Of a DNA stretch of 64,000 bases, positions 1 through 11,479 are shown in pieces. The position numbers were made by a program, and so were the translations under genes. The stretch lies in NCBI RefSeq assembly GCF_964340395.1, contig NC_135560.1, forward strand, positions 14,155,098 to 14,219,097, in the 5' to 3' direction. Numbering within the stretch: the first letter of the stretch is position 1; the number at the start of each line of letters is the position of its first letter. The stretch is from Glandiceps talaboti. Lineage: Eukaryota; Hemichordata; Enteropneusta; Spengelidae. The notes under the pieces are model-generated. The model worked only from the letters and a program-made list of their open reading frames with translations. It was not told the DNA's origin and searched no databases.

Positions 1-670
1 AGTCTTGTTAGAATTCTGTCTGTCTGTCTGTGTGTGTATGCAGTGAAACTATCAACAACATTGGCTATCAGCAACATTGCCTATATGAGGACCTAGGTCA
101 CATAGTTGGGTAACCATGCTAGGTCAAAGATCCTGTGATATATTTTATCTGTAAGACATTTGTTGAGAATAGTAAATAGTAAAAAAAAAATAGTTTGTCA
201 TTGCCTGACGTGTATGCAATAATGTTCGTTAATAGTCCTATGATAATTTCTTGTGATGTTCCTTGAACTGTTATTTATGTATCACAAATATCAGTGACGA
301 CTCATTTATGTTGCTTCCGGTATCATAGAGTGTACTGAGGGGAAATTTTATGTTCTGTATAATATTCCTAGCGTGTCTTAGTATTGGAATACCAGAGGCT
401 GTTTGACTTTTTTCTTGTCAAAGGTGACTTATTCTCCATTGATTTTGTTTCACTGTTGTGGTTCCAGCTGTGAAGACAGCAGTGTTCCAAACAGTAAAAA
501 CTGTGTACATATAGCTAAGACTGAAACCTATCATGCATATCACATTTATTAGTACACTATGTTGTGATTATTATATGCCAACCCATGCCTACTTTAATGT
601 TGTAGAAAAGGGTATTTGGATAACAGTGTTACAATTTGCTGTATCCACACACACTGTGTTAATAGTAAGA

Positions 671-1064
671 CCAAAAAAAGAAGTTGTTTCTGATCAGTTC
701 GCGCATCACTTATATTTTTTAAATACCCTCGCATCAGTCTTCTCTTTTTTCATGTTTTTCCAGCCCATGCACTCTGCAGATCCAGGGGGAAACACAAAAA
801 TAACCCTCCCTGCAAGTCTTCAGTGAAGACAACTGCCAAGCCAATCATGAACAAGCAAATGACATCTGCCCCACATACACACTTGCTCTAAAGTATTAAA
901 TAAGAAGAACAGTAACTGTCATAAATAGATTTAGTGACAGGTTTGTTGAGAATAAAAACAAAACAAAAATACGGTCTCACCACTTTCTGTAGTCAGATTG
1001 TCTTACCACTTTCTGTGGAGTCAGACAAAATGTCCTGACCAGAAACATTTCTCTCTTTTTTTGG
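671..1064. repeat. MITE family 1, copy 1
   Basis: The ends form imperfect terminal inverted repeats: CCAAAAAAAG...GTTTCTGATCAG at the left, and on the other strand of the right end GCCAAAAAAAG...GTTTCTGGTCAG. A second copy lies at 36794-37129 in the same orientation, sharing the core (for example AGCCAATCATGAACAAGCAA and CATACACACTTGCTCTAAAG). There is no coding capacity, so it looks like a non-autonomous DNA transposon. Confidence 0.7.
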
Positions 1065-1463
1065 CATAATGGTGATATTTTTTATGTTGACGAAATCAAT
1101 CACAACATTGAACAGAACAAGGAACCAATGGGTACCCACGGGTTCATATCCTTCATTGTAAATAAATAAATAAATAAATGCATGGATTTTGACAATTTCT
1201 TTTTTAGTGATTGTCTCATAATGAGTACTCATATTTGGTTGATATCTTTTGCTTAATGGATTCTGTAATGTGGCATCCATGTTAAATCACCAAGGGGTAA
1301 ACATGTGGTGGTGGTAGTGTTGAGGTCAAATAAATCATCATTTTGACAGAGAAATCCCTTCATGAACTTGTAAACTTTAGCCACAGAATGAAATTCTAGA
1401 TAATGTGATCTGTTTTGATAGGATTTTATGACTACAGTAATTTTTCATACATGTATTTTTTGG

Positions 1464-1487
1464 AGGGGAGGGGGGGGGGGGGGGGGG
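1464..1487 (+). repeat. G tract
   Basis: GGAGGGGAG runs into 17 or more consecutive G. A homopolymer that is prone to length error in sequencing. Confidence 0.9.
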
Positions 1488-2234
1488 CAGATGGATTATT
1501 CAAAGTATGTTAACATTAGCATGAGTGTAGAGTAAGTTCAAGCACCATTTTGCAGTCCCTGGTGGAACTAATACTGCTGTAGTACCTCAAGATTCCAGAC
1601 TAACTTAAGCCAGTGTTTGTCTAGACTGATTGCCATATTGCACAGTGTGTTTCTTTAAGGAGAAGCAGTAAAGTAAAATAAAGACACGTGCAGTGTCTTG
1701 CAAGTCACGGTCATTCAGTACATGTATGTCATCGAAGCCCTTGGTATGCCAACATTGTTAATGTCTAGTGGGGCCTATCATAACATTTCCATTTCTTGGT
1801 GATAGAGAGCGCTAAACTGGAGAGTACTGCTGTCTAGAAATAGAGTGATGAGAGAGGACGGAGACCAGCTTGAGGGAGCTGTCTTGTATTACTTTTAAAT
1901 AATAATATTTGGACCCTTGGTTCTAGTCTTGTTCAAGGGATTAAAATGAAGGTTGACATTTGGACTGTATTCGTTTGAAATTTAAGTGAAAGACAATGCA
2001 CTTTTCTGTGATATCAAAGACCATGGATTCAGCCCCATGTTCTTGCATTTGTTATCTTATCAGTGGAGTTATAAATTATATGTAGATTGTATAGGTCAGG
2101 ATTAATATTTTCTATAGTTCTGCCAGATAAATTTTTTTTTTTGATAAATACATTTTAATCCTAATCCAACTGGGTCTTTAACAGATAATATGTAAGATTA
2201 ATTCTAGAGTAGATCAAGAGATTGATTGATTCAG

Positions 2235-2236
<2 letters not shown>

Positions 2237-2330
<94 letters not shown>
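2237..2330. repeat. (AC)47 microsatellite
   Basis: Uninterrupted AC dinucleotides for 94 bases, inside the last intron of gene A about 500 bases before the splice acceptor. Confidence 0.98.
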
Positions 2331-2333
<3 letters not shown>

Positions 2334-2838
2334 TATGGTTGGTAATACTATGACAGAACCCCATGACACATGAGTGCAAGTGTGTCGTACTTGGGGTATT
2401 TGCACTAAGTGCTTGCAGTGTTCTCTGTGCCCGTAATTTCATTTCATGTGCATACAATGTAGGGCGTGAAAGTGCAGTAGAAAACACTACAAACATGAGT
2501 GCAAATACTCCTGAGTACCCACACTGGAACTCATGTCACATGGGGTTCTGTTATTATAACAGATGTTTGTCTGAAATGGCAAATTACCATAAAAATCATA
2601 CAGCGCGATCATGCAATTTCATTGTGTGTAGCGAAAGAGCACGTCCTCATTGCATATCATTTGCAAGCAGGTATACAATGATGTTTTCAGTATTGCACTT
2701 CAGTGAAAATACCACTAGTATGCACGTGCACCAGTGCAAGTAATCTCTGGTATGTATATATTTAATAATACTCCTACCCTCATGTTTTTAAAATCAAATT
2801 CTAAGTCATAATTTCTTTTCGTTATTCTTTTTTCACAG

Positions 2839-4377
2839 ATGCAACAGTTGTTTTATCACAAGTATAACGTCAAAGATGCCTTCACTGGAAAACTACATGT
2901 TTCTGAACATCAACGAGCCATTACATTACACCCCATTAAAAACACCACCCATTTACATCGAATGCACCATTACGTTGAAAGTCAGAAGATAGCTGATTTA
3001 CAGCTGAAAACTCTCAGGATACATCGGGAAATTCACAACATGAATCAGTTATTGAAGGTTCCTCCGTCAGATGAGGGGAAAGATAGCGCAAAATTGGGTC
3101 TTGCTCCGTCTCTCCTAAAAACTGTGCCAAAGTCATACGATGTAAGTTTAAAATGGGATTTCTTCACCAAGTATTTGCATTCTTGGAAACTTGATAACCC
3201 AAGAAAAGGTCTGGATAACACTCTAAGGACTGCTTTAGATGATATAGTCCTTCAGGTTATGCAAATGATTAACGAGAACTCCCTAGCTCGCGGGAGAACA
3301 ATAGAATTCCAAGAAATCTTATATGGATATCAAAGAATTAATCCGATGTACGGGGCAGACTATGTACTGGATCTGTTATTGTTGTATCGTAGACATAAAG
3401 GAAAAAAACGGAATGTTCCCGTAAGAAGACATTCGTACATCCAGCAATTGTTTGGAAAGATTGAATTTAGAGAGGAGATGCAAGAGAAAGTAGTCGCCAA
3501 GTTGCCTGACCATAGTATGAAAACTCCTAAACCAAACCCTAAACTTCATTCCTATTCAAATGCACTTAACACAAAATACAGCCCTATGACGATACATTTT
3601 GTGTTGCCACTAGCCGGTAGATTTGAAACGTTTAAGAGGTTCATGGAGAATTTAGACAGAACTTGTCTGGTCACTGATGAGGATATTAAACTTGTAGTTG
3701 TGCTTTTTAAGACTGCCCAAAATGACCAGTCACTTGAAATAATCAAACTGGTGGCCTACTACCAACAGAAGTATCCTGAAACAGAACTTCGCATTGTGCA
3801 AGCTGTTGGGGAATTTTCCCGTGGATTATCCATAGAACTAGGAGCATCCCAGTTTCCTCCAGATGCTCTCCTGTTCCTTGTAGATGTAGACATGTACTTC
3901 ACTTCTGGGTTTCTCAACCGATGCCGTCAAAATACCAAACAGGGTGCACTAGTCTATTATCCAGAAGTCTTCAGTCAGTTTGATCCAAAAGTTGTATATC
4001 CAAGGAAACGGTCTGCAGGATCCAACATTATCATAAGTAAGCGGTCCGGATTTTTCCGGCATTACGGCTTTGGAATAGTGTGTGTGTATAACTCTGACTT
4101 AATGCATGTTGGTGGTGTTGATTCTTCTATTGTGGGATGGGGTATGGAAGATGTCGATCTCTATAACAAATTCGTCGCCAGCAATGTTTCAGTATTCCGA
4201 TCAGCCGACGTTGGACTCGTTCATATTTACCATCCTGTTATCTGTGATCCTGCACTTGAACCAAAACAATTTCAAATGTGTTTAGGGTCCAGAGCGTCGT
4301 CACATGGCAGTGAAACTGACTTGGCTGGATTTGTGCAGAGAAGTAAACAGCAACAGAGTAGTAATACAAGGAGGTGA
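2839..4377 (+). CDS. CHSY-like gene A, terminal coding exon (GalNAc-transferase domain)
   Basis: Last exon of a chondroitin sulfate synthase family gene; 512 codons and TGA. Its first codon, ATG, directly follows the acceptor and is internal (in-frame M of a MQQLF segment equivalent to that in vertebrate CHSY1), not a start. Residues 1-245 form the linker after the glucuronosyltransferase domain, with RAITLHP and YVLDLLLLYRRHKGKK. From about residue 250 comes the beta-1,4-GalNAc-transferase domain: FVLPLAGRFETF, GEFSRGL, the metal-binding DVD (LVDVDMYF, about 350), FSQFDPKV, GWGMEDVDLYNK (about 432), HIYHPVICDP (about 461) and KQFQMCLGS. All expected acidic motifs are present, so this half looks active. 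In the family the protein is a Golgi type II enzyme building the GlcA-GalNAc chain. The exon is intronless, as in gene C and unlike gene B. Whether the N-terminal domain is also intact cannot be seen here. Confidence 0.93.
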   Translation: MQQLFYHKYNVKDAFTGKLHVSEHQRAITLHPIKNTTHLHRMHHYVESQKIADLQLKTLRIHREIHNMNQLLKVPPSDEGKDSAKLGLAPSLLKTVPKSYDVSLKWDFFTKYLHSWKLDNPRKGLDNTLRTALDDIVLQVMQMINENSLARGRTIEFQEILYGYQRINPMYGADYVLDLLLLYRRHKGKKRNVPVRRHSYIQQLFGKIEFREEMQEKVVAKLPDHSMKTPKPNPKLHSYSNALNTKYSPMTIHFVLPLAGRFETFKRFMENLDRTCLVTDEDIKLVVVLFKTAQNDQSLEIIKLVAYYQQKYPETELRIVQAVGEFSRGLSIELGASQFPPDALLFLVDVDMYFTSGFLNRCRQNTKQGALVYYPEVFSQFDPKVVYPRKRSAGSNIIISKRSGFFRHYGFGIVCVYNSDLMHVGGVDSSIVGWGMEDVDLYNKFVASNVSVFRSADVGLVHIYHPVICDPALEPKQFQMCLGSRASSHGSETDLAGFVQRSKQQQSSNTRR

Positions 4378-4396
4378 GACACTCAACGATATCAGC

Positions 4397-4402
4397 AATA
4401 AA
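4397..4402 (+). other. Possible polyadenylation signal of gene A
   Basis: AATAAA 20 bases after the TGA stop. It is so close that the 3' UTR would be very short; a later signal could be used instead. Confidence 0.25.
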
Positions 4403-4922
4403 CTAAAGTCGAATGCTGCATATATGTGTAGAAGTACTGATTTTGCATCGTTACATGCACACCAAACACTCCTGATTGGATGGAGCCAGTCACTTAGAAC
4501 CAAAGTAGGACCAGACCTTCCATTGAATAGCGCCCTCAGGTGGTAACATGTAAGCAATGTGGGGATGAATTATGGGCAAATCGACCTTTTGGCACACTAC
4601 CTCTAGAGGGCGATATATTCAATATTTGAGTGTCCCAGATCAAGGCACTGTTCGTAGTTTTAGAAGCAAACATATTGACAAAGAGAAAGAGAGAGAGATA
4701 TATTATATGATAAAGTATTCTATGACTGTTGCTGTTACTTTTAATATAAGTCTGGGTTTTTTCTGTGTGCCTGCACAGGAAATGAAAGCTTTAAAATGTC
4801 ACCTTCATCAGTTCCTGTGTCAATTAATTTTTTTTATGTGAAAGATGTTTTGAAATGAAATAATCCAAGGTAAACTACAAAGTAGAATGATGATAGTACA
4901 AATATAGGTTAAGTCTTTATAG

Positions 4923-5429
4923 TTAAACCTGCGCTACCTGCAACTGCGATCTTTTTTTCATCAAATAACCAAAGGTATGTTCACTAAAAATGGGTCAACT
5001 ACTTATCAAAAAGACATGATATCTGTAGGTAGTGTAGTGGCAAGTTTTAAATCTCGAGCAAAAGCTTAGTTTTGAATTTGTCGCCTTTTAAAACTGCACT
5101 GGTGTAACTGGAGTGTCAATTTTCATTCAGACAACCGCAATTCATTCACTGAAAATCGTTATAATATCACTAATTAAACATTGTACATGATTGTTGGTCG
5201 ATATTATCTATAAACATTAGAGAAACAGGTTGAAATATTGATTGCCGTTGAGGGCGCTGATTTTTGGTGCGGACCCAATTAGATTTGATTTATCATGTAT
5301 ACAGGTACAGAAATACATTTATCTACAGTTAATGTGCTACTGATCACAGTTAACAATGTTACAAGTTAGTTATTGTACCCAACAAAATGTTTTTAAAAAA
5401 TGTTCCAGTTGCGGATAGTGCAGCTTTAA
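4923..5429. repeat. MITE family 2, copy 1 (TTAA ends)
   Basis: Left end TTAAACCTGCGCTACCTGC and the complement of the right end TTAAAGCTGCACTATCCGC, both followed by AACTG, form a terminal inverted repeat of about 24 bases with few mismatches. The element begins and ends at TTAA. The interior from about 5020 to the right end matches 37260-37700, for example GTAGTGGCAAGTTT, AAACAGGTTGAAAT and TGCAGCTTT. Non-coding. Confidence 0.75.
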
Positions 5430-5617
5430 TATAAATGACTTAAAAAACTAGTTGTATCTGTAATTATCCATAAATTTGTCTTTTGCTGAAGATATTAGTA
5501 CATTTCATTGTAAAAGTTTGATTCCCCCTTAGGCAACTGACAGCAGTATATTCAACTGTGACACTGTTATCATATCAGTTGTACTGTTTTATATACAGCA
5601 CTATATACATAAAACCT

Positions 5618-5645
5618 GGGGGTGGGGGTGGGGGTGGGGGTGGGT
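5618..5645 (+). repeat. G-quadruplex-prone GGGGGT repeat
   Basis: Five G runs of three or more, each separated by a single T (GGGGGTGGGGGTGGGGGT...). This meets the usual G4 pattern on the + strand. Confidence 0.85.
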
Positions 5646-7893
5646 GTTACTTGCCTAACAAAGTGGTGGGAAGGTGTATCTACATCTACCAATGGAAATC
5701 CCTACCCAGACATGAACAGCAGCAGATTACATACCACTTTTCAGACGAGATTCAAGCAGTTGTTATGAATCAAAATACAAAAACAACATGACCCCCGGGT
5801 CCCCCTTTACAGACAAAAAATGAAAATATACATCCCATTTCAGTCAGACTAGAGACCCTCAAACCACGTGGGTGGGGTGTCTATGGTCAGACAGACAAAA
5901 TGGAGGTAACTCCTCTCCTTGGGACGTAGATCACCACTTTGTACCTACTGTAGTGTTGGGTAGTAGATGCCGTTTAAATGATACACAGTGTATCCTGACC
6001 AATTGACAAAAGCATGGCTTTAAGAAAAAAAATGATTGTGCCTTGACAGTCAGTACGAGTACTGCACTGACCAAACTCAACTAGTATGTGTTTTACTGTT
6101 ATGTTATCATTTGCTGTCAATCACCAAAGCTTAGTGTATAAAACCCATATCACTTATCTATGATGTGGAACATTTTTCTCAACAGTTATCTTGGAGAACA
6201 GGGTATTAAAGCAATACTATATATCCCCCCCCCCTCTCCACCACATATTAAATTTACCCTCACTCAAAATGTAAAATGCAAACCCCCATCAAAAACTGCC
6301 AGCACACAATGCAAACTATCGGTCATGTCAGTGTACTTCTAACAACTTCTGTAATGGTTCACATATTTTAAGTTCTAGACTAAGACTTTGCACAGATTAC
6401 CTTACTCAATGAACACCTTACTCAATGATAACTTGTGCTGCCAAACTTTTACAGTTTTTTTGTTAAATCCCAGATTGATAAAGATTTCCTTGCCAGCATC
6501 ACGCAATTGTTCAATGGAATTAGTTGATAATCTCAGTTCACTACCTCCCAACCTATTTTCCTGTTCGTTAGTGGTCTAAAAAAGACAGACCAATTATGAT
6601 GAATGAAAAAAGGAACAACAGTAAAACTTACTCAAATAAAATATAAAAGTATCTAGAGTTATATAACTTGGCATATTTTAACACAGCAACACCATTTTTG
6701 TCACATTTGCCGTATATTTTGCTATGACATGAATAATCCATAGTTGCACCATACAGACTCTTTGAAGGAACCTACGGTTAATCTCACGATTTCGCAAAGT
6801 CGTGAAACAATGAATTTGTATTTATTAACTGAGATTTATATAATATAACAAATGATTATGAATTTGCAAATGTTGGAGAACCGAGGGCACTTTGTTAGTT
6901 TTGAGAATAGACCTGTTGTCGGTTCCAAGATGCATTGCGCGTCTCTCCATACAACGACATGTATTGTGTACACGCTGATGAGGGGTTTGCACGCACTACT
7001 CCGGGGATGGTTGTCACCTGACACCGTACCCCTGGGTTCACCCCTAAAATCCCTCTCTGACATTGGTGGCATTTAGTCGTCCGATGAAATCACTCATAAT
7101 CAAAGAGGTCAACATGACTTTCCGTCATTTCCTGATGAAAATGTTATTTCAAACGTAATAAAAACAAAACAAGACTAAATGTAACATTACAACATAAGCG
7201 ACATCCTCTCATAAAATGCATCTTGGAACCAGAAAATCAACTATCACCTGAAACACTAGGTTGTATATGGTATATTTCTGTTGAGTGTGTCTGCACCTCT
7301 GGATGTGTACCTTGATGATAGATTCCCGTTATTGTGTAAACACATGAGCAGCAACACTCAAAAAAATACTATTTGATGTAGGTGCGCCCTCAAATGCATT
7401 AGGGTTGTATTCTTTTGTTTTTCTCTAACACACCCTTTAGTAGTATACTAGCATTACATAGAAATCTGTTAGATGTCATTAAAATGTACAGTGTTTTTAA
7501 AAAAATATCAAATCAATTTATTATAACCTGTGCTATTCTGAGACTTTGTTGTGAGGTGCTAGAGAAAAGTGCAATGTTGCAGTGATTGGAATCGGATTTA
7601 CTTAAAAGAAAAATTTTTCATGAATGGTGCTACGAAAATTCACAGCTTTTGTGTGTTGAAATTTTTTAAAGATTTGCTTATGTCATTACTTGAATTGTTT
7701 TGATTTTCTGTCAAAATTTTGAAATCTTGTAAAATGTAGAGTAGATGAATTTTGTATTTCTGTGATATTTATTTCGTTCATTATTATCATTATGTAGTTT
7801 TGTTTTAGTTTGACCTTTTTTCCAATTTTTAGGGACCATAACGATTACTGAAATGTATATTACAGCTTTGCCGTAATTCTGTGTAAACATTTG

Positions 7894-7913
7894 CCCCCCC
7901 CCCCCCCCCCCCC
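7894..7913. repeat. C20 homopolymer
   Basis: Twenty consecutive C between TTG and AATGC. The length may be unreliable. Confidence 0.9.
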
Positions 7914-8825
7914 AATGCTTTGACACTATACACCAGCAATATGCTAACACTGAAATCAATGCTAACATGCACAAATTGCTTGCTCAGTGCTAGCAGACTC
8001 TCTGCATGTTTAAGCTGCAGATGCAAATATTGCTGTCATGTATCTGCTTATTAGCAAGTATATGGGAATGCCGTTGGATAATTTATGGCATGTTAGAAGA
8101 GGCACTGACCATTTTCATAGCGTGTCATGTTCCGGTTACCCTCTCTGTTCTCATCATGGACACCTGTCCAAGACAATTTACATAAAGAAATATACAAAAT
8201 TCCAGAAAAAGTACTTTGTAAGTTCAAAATAATTACATGGTATAACAAAAAGAGCAAAAATACTTAAACTTTTGCTATGAAATTTTTAGAAAATTTTTCA
8301 AAGTATATTTCAGTACTCTGGTCCTCAGAAATCTAAAAAGCGCCCTCATCGCCAAAAAGTGTACAATCTTTTGTCTTTCTGATAATGGGCGCATGACAGA
8401 CTGAAAATGTGTCAATTGTTACAGCATAGCTTGGGCTAGTAAATACAGATAGTGAATGTAGTAACCATGTGGCTGATGCTAGCATGTCGGTTGTAATTGT
8501 CATTTCATTCATTGCAAGTTTAAAGTTGGTTTCATGGCTTTTAATTTGATTCAATACATTAGTATGTAGTACTGTTTTATTTTAGAATATGAGAGTATTT
8601 TGCCACAAAATTGCTATGATTTTTTTCATTTTTCATTTTGTATGTTTCATATTATTGTGATTGCTTTAGGCCTTGATATCTAAATAGAACTGCTCCAATG
8701 CAAACTAGATTTCACAAAATGCACTGTTTTGACACACAATACAGTGTGACTTCAATCTACATACATCCCGACGTACAAAATAGATACATTATAGCTGTCC
8801 TCAAGATTTTCACACAACTTGAAAC

Positions 8826-9010
8826 TAAAACTACACACTCCAGTCTAGATTTTCACATAACACACAACACAACTACGGTACAAATAAAGTCTTGCTGAGC
8901 ACACAACTTGACACAACACATAGATTTTTCACATAACACACTGCACATATACAGTAGATTTTTGTGTAACGCACAGCACAGCAGATTTTCATACAACTGA
9001 GCACAATACA
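8826..9010. repeat. Imperfect AC-rich tandem repeat
   Basis: Four or so variants of a unit with AGATTTTCACATAACACAC, ACACAACTTGA and similar words follow each other. Very diverged. Confidence 0.5.
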
Positions 9011-9420
9011 ACTTACTACAGTAGAGATAGACTGTAAGGTACGTCATGTTGTGCCACTCACACTGGCCTGCTGTATCTATGTAAGGGGTTGACCGATGCC
9101 AACTGTGAGGGCGCTATATCACAGCATACCTTACAGACTACACTAGAGACAAATTGCTAGAAGTCCCACAACTCATCACACGATACCCACTGCCATAGCA
9201 TCTCCATTCAAAACATTCAACTCACTGTTCAGTTATCGTCATGTATACCAAGACTCTTATATATCACAATTCATTCCAATTTTCTTCTATCTATGTACGT
9301 AGTCGGTCATATACCAGTGTCAATTCATCTATCTTCTGTCTTCCTACAATATACCACAGTCTTAAATTACAAAAAAGCAATCATGATTTAAGAAAATGAA
9401 AGTAAAGAAGTATTTCAATT

Positions 9421-9456
9421 GATGATGATAATAATGATGATGATGATGATGATGAT
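9421..9456. repeat. (GAT)n microsatellite
   Basis: GATGATGATAATAATGATGATGAT continuing as GAT units, with a short ATA interruption. Confidence 0.9.
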
Positions 9457-9690
9457 CTTAACTTTTCTTGGCAAAATGATGTAAATATATATTCAAATAA
9501 AACATCTATTGAACTTGTGTAAATTGGGTGGTGCTTACATTGTTGTGTTTTGTCTCAGAGTATGTTGTCAGTTTTATTGATAGTTGGTTTGCTGATTGGT
9601 TATGGAAATATGCATTTGTGTGACATTTTTTAGCACACCAGGAACTACTGTGTAAAGTTCTGTAGCACCATATAAGTACATGGTAAATTT

Positions 9691-10248
9691 CCCTAGCAAC
9701 CATGACCACACCCTTAGCAACAGTCAACTGATGATGCATATTGCAAAGTTAATGGATGAATATGTATGGGGATAAATATTCAAAAAAATGTATGGAAATA
9801 TGCCTAGCAACAAGACCATGCCCATAGCAACAGCCAAATGATGGATGGTTGTAATTGATAAAAGATAAAATCGGATGGGCGGGCAAGTTAATAAACATTC
9901 AAATCTGAATTCAGATATGCCTGGCAACAAGATTATACCCATAGCAACAGCCCATTGATGTTATATAATGCAATGATAACTGGGAAAATGTGTATAAATA
10001 TGCCTAGCAACAAGACTATGTCGATTGTGCATAGCCATAGCCAAATGATGACCAAGATAATTGGATAAACTTCAAAAAGTGAAGACATGCCTAGCAACAA
10101 GACCATGCCCATTGTCCATAGCAGCAGCCAAATGATGGTGTATGGCAAAGGTAACAACTTGGCTAGATAGCAAAATGGATAAGCATTCGGCAAATTAACA
10201 CACATATGCCAAGCACTAGTCCATGCTCGTAGCAACAGTGAATTGATG
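9691..10248. repeat. Diverged minisatellite with paired AGCAAC motifs (six units)
   Basis: Six units start near 9691, 9801, 9919, 10001, 10088 and 10206 (spacing 82-119 bases). Each carries a core like GCCTAGCAACAAGACCATG, then CATAGCAACAGCC, then ATGATG. The chain of similar short open frames on the minus strand (MGMVLLLGI type) is only this repeat translated. It lies just downstream of gene B's 3' end. Confidence 0.8.
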
Positions 10249-10555
10249 ATATATATTGAAAAAAAAACCTACCAATGGTTAGTCAAGTGGATGAACATTT
10301 TTTAATTACATAAATTATACCAAATCAAACATTTGTAGCTTCAACATCACACGTTATGAGCAAGGAGTGAATACAACATTTACAGTTATACTTTTGTATC
10401 AGTTTATTCCATCCCGTTTTTTATCAAAAATCTTCACAATACGAAAATCACAGCCTTTCCATTGTCTCTTGCCCTCAGTGTTCAAATACTCCATTTTTCA
10501 TTTCTTTTGTTTTTATGTACACGTGTATTTTACTACCTCTAAACGATGACAGGAT

Positions 10556-10561
10556 TTTATT
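10556..10561 (-). other. Polyadenylation signal candidate for gene B
   Basis: AATAAA on the minus strand (TTTATT on +) about 91 bases after gene B's TGA. A second candidate lies at 10403-10408. Confidence 0.5.
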
Positions 10562-10651
10562 CAAGTATGTATGTATATATAGAAAGGTTTATGACAATAT
10601 AAACTACTACAAGAACAAAATACAAACATGATACTCTCAGCAATATAGTGT

Positions 10652-11479
10652 TCATATAAGTCCTGGATCATAGCCTGCAAATATGTTAATGTTTCGTGTT
10701 TGAAAGATTTCTACAAATTTGTTAAAACTTGGTGGACTTGTATCCTTGAAAATATTCACCGTATCAATGTCATTACTATATGCAGAAAATATAAAAAGTT
10801 TGTCTTCAATGGGATGCTTGTTTTCCATGATTTCTGACATCTTTAACCTGGCGTTCATTATCATTGGCACTGGCGTGTATACTTGGTGATTTTCAATCGT
10901 GTTACTATGGCAACGTTGTAAAAAACTAGATGTGAAATTCATGTACACACTGCCGAATAAGATGAGACTTTTTCTCGTTCCTTTAATGTTCATAAATGCC
11001 TTAGCATAACCCTGCCACTGTGAAGATGTTTCATCTAGTGCCGTGAGTATGAACTGCATCATGGGATATTTGACTTTGTAAACCTGCAGTGCTGATTGGA
11101 TAATATCCACCTCTGACCTTTGACATGCAACCATGATATGTAATGTCACAGAAGACTGAGATGACTGTGAAACTCTCAAATCAAAATTCCTCATAAAAGT
11201 TTGAAACTGGACACATTCTTTCACGACCACGACAAAATGGAGGTGTGAACTGAACTCAGTATGTTGTAACTTCCATGAAATGTTTGATTTCCTCACAGGT
11301 TGTATTAGCTGTACTGTTCTAGTAGTTTTTGTGTGCTCAGTTGTATCTTGGAATGCCAAGTCAACTAAATATTCAACTTGTTGACCATGAAAGTATCTGT
11401 AGAATCCGTTAACAAAGTGACTAAACTCCAGCTTCGATCCGTACTCCTGAGTGATGTAGAGAACTGCTTTCTGTACGAC
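10652..11479 (-). CDS. Gene B terminal exon 6
   Basis: Acceptor TTGATGTTGCAG, then VVQKAVLYITQEYG; TGA at 10654-10652. 275 codons plus stop, covering the linker end and the degenerate GalNAc-transferase-like domain. Compared with gene A it lacks the acidic DVD and ED pairs and about 40 residues at the C-terminus. Confidence 0.9.
   Translation of the reverse strand, partial: VVQKAVLYITQEYGSKLEFSHFVNGFYRYFHGQQVEYLVDLAFQDTTEHTKTTRTVQLIQPVRKSNISWKLQHTEFSSHLHFVVVVKECVQFQTFMRNFDLRVSQSSQSSVTLHIMVACQRSEVDIIQSALQVYKVKYPMMQFILTALDETSSQWQGYAKAFMNIKGTRKSLILFGSVYMNFTSSFLQRCHSNTIENHQVYTPVPMIMNARLKMSEIMENKHPIEDKLFIFSAYSNDIDTVNIFKDTSPPSFNKFVEIFQTRNINIFAGYDPGLI

Larger units (their letters stand above)
1..2838 (+). 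other. Last intron of CHSY-like gene A (3' part)
   Basis: The stretch ends in a good 3' splice site (TTTTTTCACAG) directly before the coding exon at 2839, so it is read as the 3' part of gene A's last intron. No peptide resembling the upstream CHSY exons (GGPG or IGRCV region) is visible, so those exons lie left of the window. It holds an inverted-repeat element (671-1064), a G tract and a long AC microsatellite. Short open frames across the AC repeat are artefacts. Confidence 0.7.
5646..9690. other. Interval between convergent genes A and B, no gene recognised
   Basis: AT-rich sequence between the 3' ends of genes A and B. Open frames here are short and resemble no family I know. It contains a run of 20 C (7894-7913), an AC-rich imperfect repeat (8826-9010) and a GAT microsatellite (about 9421-9456). 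Any 3' UTR of gene A would lie at its left side. Confidence 0.6.

Noticed and set aside
2161-2743. Open frames over and beside the AC repeat, including a 126-residue + frame
   Set aside because: One is a translation of the microsatellite. The other shows no family motif and contains a local duplication (ACATGAGTGCAA); it lies inside the intron before the gene A exon.
9506-10235. Series of minus-strand open frames with MGMVLLLGI-like text
   Set aside because: They are the translated minisatellite at 9691-10248.
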